A DNA stretch of 64,000 nt from Candidatus Eremiobacteraceae bacterium. Lineage in GTDB: Bacteria > Vulcanimicrobiota > Vulcanimicrobiia > Eremiobacterales > Eremiobacteraceae. The DNA lies in contig DASTCX010000016.1 in the NCBI GenBank assembly GCA_035710745.1, positions 62,001 through 126,000 on the forward strand, read 5' to 3'. This document shows positions 61,097-64,000 of this stretch, one piece after another. The first letter of the stretch is position 1; each line of letters begins with the position of its first letter. Position numbers and translations under genes: made by a program. The notes beneath the pieces are model-generated. The model was not told the origin of the DNA. It saw only the letters and a list, made by a program, of their open reading frames with translations, and did not search any database.

Positions 61097-62314
61097 ATGG
61101 ATTTCGAACTCGGCGAAGAACAGCGCGCCGTCCGTGACATGGTAGCCGTGTTCGCAGCGCGCGAAGTAGCACCGCACGCGAACGACTGGGACCGCGAACA
61201 CACCTTCCCGGCTGACGTCTTCCGCAAGCTCGGCGAGATCGGTATCATGGGCATGACCGTGTCCGAGCGCTACGGCGGGGCCGCGCTCGACTCGATCAGC
61301 GCCGTTCTCGCGATCGAAGAGCTCAGCCGCGCGGACGCAGGTGTCGGCGTCACCGTCTCGGTCCACACGGGCCTAACCTCGCGCATCGTCGAGCTCTTCG
61401 GCTCCGAAGCGCAGAAGAAGCACTACCTCCCGCGCATGTGCACCGGGGAATGGCTTGGCGGCTTCGCCCTCACGGAAGCGGATTCCGGAAGCGATGCGGC
61501 ATCGCTGCGCACGCGCGCCGCGCGCCACGGCGACTGCTACGTCCTCGACGGCACGAAGCAGTGGGTCACGAACGGCGGTCACGCCAGGGTCTTCATCGTG
61601 TTCGCGCGCACCGGCGGACCCGGACCGAAAGGCATCTCAGCATTTCTCGTCGACCGCGATACGCCCGGCCTATCGCTCGGGCGCGTCACGGACAAGCTCG
61701 GGATCCACTCGTCCGACACGACCGATCTCGTCTTCGAGCACGGCGAAGTCCCGGCGGACGCGCTGCTTGGCGAAGAGAACGGCGGCTACAAGATCGCGCT
61801 CGCCACGCTGGGCAACGGCCGGCTCGGAATCGCGGCGCAAGCGGTCGGCATCCTCGCCGCCTGCCTCGATACCTCGCGTGCGTACGCGAAGGACCGCTTC
61901 CAGTTCGGCCGCCCGATAGGCGCGTTCCAGGGCATCGCGTTCAAGGTCGCAGACATGGCCGTCGACTTGGACGCCGCGCGGCTGCTGCTCTATCGCGCGG
62001 CGTGGCTGAAGGACCGCGGCGTCACATCGATCGACGCGTCGTCGAAGGCCAAACTCTTCGCGTCGACGGCTGCGCGCAAGCACGCCGCCGAGTGCATCCA
62101 GATCCTCGGCGGATACGGATACACGACCGAGTTCCCCGCCGAGCGCTACTATCGCGACTCGAAGATCACCGAGATCTACGAGGGCACGTCGGAGGTGCAG
62201 CGTATCGTCATCGCTCGCGAGCTCATCGGCCGGCTCGACGAGCGCACCGCGAAAGACCGGCCGGCGCCCCGGCTCACCGACGGCGCGGCGAAGGAGCCCG
62301 CCACAAAACACTAG
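61097..62314 (+). CDS. Acyl-CoA dehydrogenase (short/medium-chain type)
   Basis: A 405-residue FAD enzyme introducing the 2,3-double bond in acyl-CoAs. It has FELGEEQRAVRDMVAVFAAR, GFALTEADSGSDAASLRTRA (FAD/substrate), YVLDGTKQWVTNGGHARVF, DRFQFGRPIGAFQGIAFKVA, ECIQILGGYGYTTEFPAERY and the catalytic Glu in ITEIYEGTSEVQRIVIARE. The last ~20 residues are a polar tail beyond the usual end. It lies between thiolase and sucC; an electron-transfer flavoprotein is not in the window. Confidence 0.93.
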   Translation: MDFELGEEQRAVRDMVAVFAAREVAPHANDWDREHTFPADVFRKLGEIGIMGMTVSERYGGAALDSISAVLAIEELSRADAGVGVTVSVHTGLTSRIVELFGSEAQKKHYLPRMCTGEWLGGFALTEADSGSDAASLRTRAARHGDCYVLDGTKQWVTNGGHARVFIVFARTGGPGPKGISAFLVDRDTPGLSLGRVTDKLGIHSSDTTDLVFEHGEVPADALLGEENGGYKIALATLGNGRLGIAAQAVGILAACLDTSRAYAKDRFQFGRPIGAFQGIAFKVADMAVDLDAARLLLYRAAWLKDRGVTSIDASSKAKLFASTAARKHAAECIQILGGYGYTTEFPAERYYRDSKITEIYEGTSEVQRIVIARELIGRLDERTAKDRPAPRLTDGAAKEPATKH

Positions 62315-62325
62315 GCCAGACCACG

Positions 62326-62349
62326 GCGGTCGAGCTAAAGCTCGACCGC
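62326..62349 (+). repeat. Palindromic element (GC/GC subtype)
   Basis: GCGGTCGAGCT (62326-62336), loop AA, AGCTCGACCGC (62339-62349), a perfect 11-bp stem. It lies in the 57-bp gap before sucC, ending about 13 bp upstream of the sucC ribosome-binding site, and would form a hairpin in any transcript reading from the dehydrogenase into sucC. Confidence 0.93.
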
Positions 62350-62371
62350 TACAAAATAATCGGGAGTGTAA

Positions 62372-63535
62372 ATGAGACTGCTCGAGTATCAAGGCAAAGA
62401 ATTGTTCGCCCGAGCGGGCATCCCGGTGCCCAAGGGCAAGGTCGCGTCAACGGTCGAGGAAGCGGTTGCGATCATGCACGCGAACCCGGCGCCGTCCGCC
62501 GTCAAAGCGCAAGTGCTCATCGGCGGCCGCGGCAAAGCCGGCGGCATCAAGTTCTGCAGCGACGAGCGCGACGTCGTCGAGCCCACGAAGGCGATCCTCG
62601 GCATGCGAATCGCGAACGCCCAAGACCCGGTCGGCGAGATCGTCAAGCGCGTCTGGATCGAGCAGCGCATGGACATCGCCAAGGAGTTGTACCTCTCGAT
62701 AACCGTCGATCGCGCATCGAAGCGCCCTATCATCATGGCGTCTGCGATGGGCGGCATGGACGTCGAAGAGGTCGCTGAGAAGCATCCCGAGGCGATCGCG
62801 AAGTATCGCGTCGATCCGTCCGTCGGCTATTGGCCGTTCATCGGCCGCCGGCTCGCCCGCGAAGCGGACCTGCCCAAAGAAGTGAGCAACGAGTTCGCGT
62901 CGATCGTCGGCAAGCTCTACGCGCTCTTCTTCGACGTCGGGGCATTGCTCGTCGAGATCAATCCGCTCGCCGTGACCAAAGACGGCAAGCTCGTCGCGTC
63001 GGATTCGAAAGTCGACCTCGACGACAATGCGATGTTCCGCCACAAGGAGCTCGCCGCATGGAAGCCCGAGGGCGAACGCGATCCGCTCAAGGAGCGCGCG
63101 ATCGCGGCCGGCCTTGGTGAGAACAACTACGTCCAGCTCGACGGCGACGTCGGCATCATCGGCAACGGCGCCGGCCTCGTCATGGGCACGCTCGACGCCG
63201 TCAAAGCCGCCGGCGGTCAGCCTGCGAACTTCCTCGATATCGGCGGGGGCGCTAAGGCAGACGTCATGCGCGAAGCGGTCAACATCGTCACGTCGAACCC
63301 GAAAGTCCGCTCGCTCTTCATCAATATATTCGGCGGCATCACGCGCGGCGACGAAGTCGCGAAAGGACTCGTCGAGGCGTTGGCAGGCGGCGGCTGGGAT
63401 CGCCGCAAGCTCGTCATACGATTGACGGGCACGAACGAAAAAGAAGGCCGTGAGGTGCTCCGCCAAAACAACATCGAAGCGGTCGAGACCATGAACGAAG
63501 GGGCGAAGCACGCGGTCGCCCTCGCACGAGCATAG
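62372..63535 (+). CDS. sucC: Succinyl-CoA synthetase beta subunit (ADP-forming)
   Basis: The nucleotide-binding subunit of succinyl-CoA ligase in the TCA cycle. The 387-residue protein has [20 protein letters not shown], the ATP-grasp segments [18 protein letters not shown] and [20 protein letters not shown], the metal/nucleotide segment [39 protein letters not shown] and [20 protein letters not shown]. Standard length and N-terminus. SucD follows 10 bp later. Confidence 0.95.
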   Translation: MRLLEYQGKELFARAGIPVPKGKVASTVEEAVAIMHANPAPSAVKAQVLIGGRGKAGGIKFCSDERDVVEPTKAILGMRIANAQDPVGEIVKRVWIEQRMDIAKELYLSITVDRASKRPIIMASAMGGMDVEEVAEKHPEAIAKYRVDPSVGYWPFIGRRLAREADLPKEVSNEFASIVGKLYALFFDVGALLVEINPLAVTKDGKLVASDSKVDLDDNAMFRHKELAAWKPEGERDPLKERAIAAGLGENNYVQLDGDVGIIGNGAGLVMGTLDAVKAAGGQPANFLDIGGGAKADVMREAVNIVTSNPKVRSLFINIFGGITRGDEVAKGLVEALAGGGWDRRKLVIRLTGTNEKEGREVLRQNNIEAVETMNEGAKHAVALARA

Positions 63536-63545
63536 GAGCAAAATC

Positions 63546-64000
63546 TTGTCCATCTTCCTCAACGAACGATCGGAAGTCATCGTCCAAGGCATCACCGGAC
63601 GAGAAGGCCTCTATCACGCCAACCGCATGCGCGCGTACGGCACGAAACTCGTCGGCGGCGTCACGCCGGGCAAGGGCGGCCAGACGGTCGAAGGATTCGC
63701 GGTGTTCGACGGGGTCCGCGAAGCGCGCGCGAAGACCGGCGCGAACGTCAGCGTCATCTTCGTGCCTCCGCCGTTCGCCGCAGATGCGATCCTCGAAGCC
63801 GCCGACGCCGGCGTCGAACTCGTCATCTGCATCACCGAAGGCATCCCCGTCCACGACATGCTCAAAGTGATGGCGTCCGTTCCGTCGACGACGCGCGTCA
63901 TCGGTGCGAACTGCCCGGGCGTCGTCACGCCGGGAGTCGCGCTCGCCGGCATCATGCCCGGACACGTGTTCAGCGACGGAAACGTCGGTTTGATCTCGCG
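63546..64000 (+). CDS. sucD: Succinyl-CoA synthetase alpha subunit, truncated by window end
   Basis: The first ~151 residues of the CoA-binding, phosphohistidine-carrying subunit. The CoA-binding Rossmann region is visible ([98 protein letters not shown]). TTG at 63546 is the start, with AGGAG at 63535-63539 overlapping the sucC stop region. The catalytic His near residue 245 lies beyond the window. Confidence 0.93.
   Translation, partial: MSIFLNERSEVIVQGITGREGLYHANRMRAYGTKLVGGVTPGKGGQTVEGFAVFDGVREARAKTGANVSVIFVPPPFAADAILEAADAGVELVICITEGIPVHDMLKVMASVPSTTRVIGANCPGVVTPGVALAGIMPGHVFSDGNVGLIS

Noticed and set aside
1-64000. tRNA, rRNA or insertion sequence genes
   Set aside because: No T-loop/anticodon arrangements, rRNA signatures, or transposase genes with terminal repeats were found on reading both strands by eye; a tRNAscan or ISfinder run would settle short or degenerate cases.

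Overview
The window is GC-rich, densely coded chromosomal DNA from a free-living bacterium. It is probably diderm: two OstA/LptD-like beta-barrel proteins and several lipoprotein signals are present. It also encodes flagellar genes. Some gene orders are those of Firmicutes and other Terrabacteria: mfd - PpiC/PrsA - mazG - rqcP, and whiA upstream of gap-pgk-tpiA-gpmI. An outer membrane combined with whiA and this synteny suggests a deep Terrabacteria lineage such as candidate phylum Eremiobacterota (WPS-2/Vulcanimicrobiota). That placement is inference. No rRNA, tRNA, CRISPR array or insertion sequence was recognised.

Layout. 1-2.5 kb (minus): flgF-flgG-flgJ-fliA. 2.6-4.3 kb: a methyltransferase and a DUF3298 protein. 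4.4-9.9 kb (minus): gpmI, tpiA, pgk, gap, whiA. 10-17.1 kb (minus): GT4 glycosyltransferase, rqcP, mazG, PrsA-like foldase, mfd. 17.2-23.1 kb (plus): secreted proteins, deoB, a sugar-phosphate transferase, OstA-like protein 1 and a beta-propeller lipoprotein. 23.2-39.5 kb: a surface-polysaccharide region (glycosyltransferases, YfhO-like protein, murJ, O-antigen-ligase-like protein, rmlD, an epimerase, OstA-like protein 2), with a PQQ dehydrogenase, metF and punA between them. 39.5-51.8 kb: aminotransferases, larB-larC-larE, a flippase, an aldehyde dehydrogenase and a two-subunit CoA-transferase. 52-55.7 kb: ECF sigma / anti-sigma / bactofilin-like operon, thioesterase, EamA transporter. 55.7-58.7 kb: GDP-D-rhamnose genes gmd-rmd, gmd carrying an intein. 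58.7-64 kb: an ICMT-family protein, a probable structured RNA or leader with a terminator, thiolase, acyl-CoA dehydrogenase, sucC and a truncated sucD.

Two features run through the whole window. First, genes in operons are very often joined by 4-nt NTGA overlaps (ATGA, GTGA, TTGA, once apparently CTGA). This fixes many non-ATG starts. Second, about 18 copies of a short imperfect palindrome, GCGGTCGA-stem-loop-TCGACCGC, are scattered between genes. Their inner base pairs change in a compensatory way, so the hairpin itself appears to be kept. At least one copy lies in frame inside mfd. A second, smaller palindrome (GCCGAGC-NNN-GCTCGGC) lies in frame in mfd and in the YfhO-like gene.

The most distinctive items are the full-length LAGLIDADG-type intein in GDP-mannose 4,6-dehydratase, the covarying palindrome family with its coding-sequence insertions, a nickel-pincer cofactor operon (larBCE) without larA, and an unassigned structured RNA candidate upstream of the thiolase.
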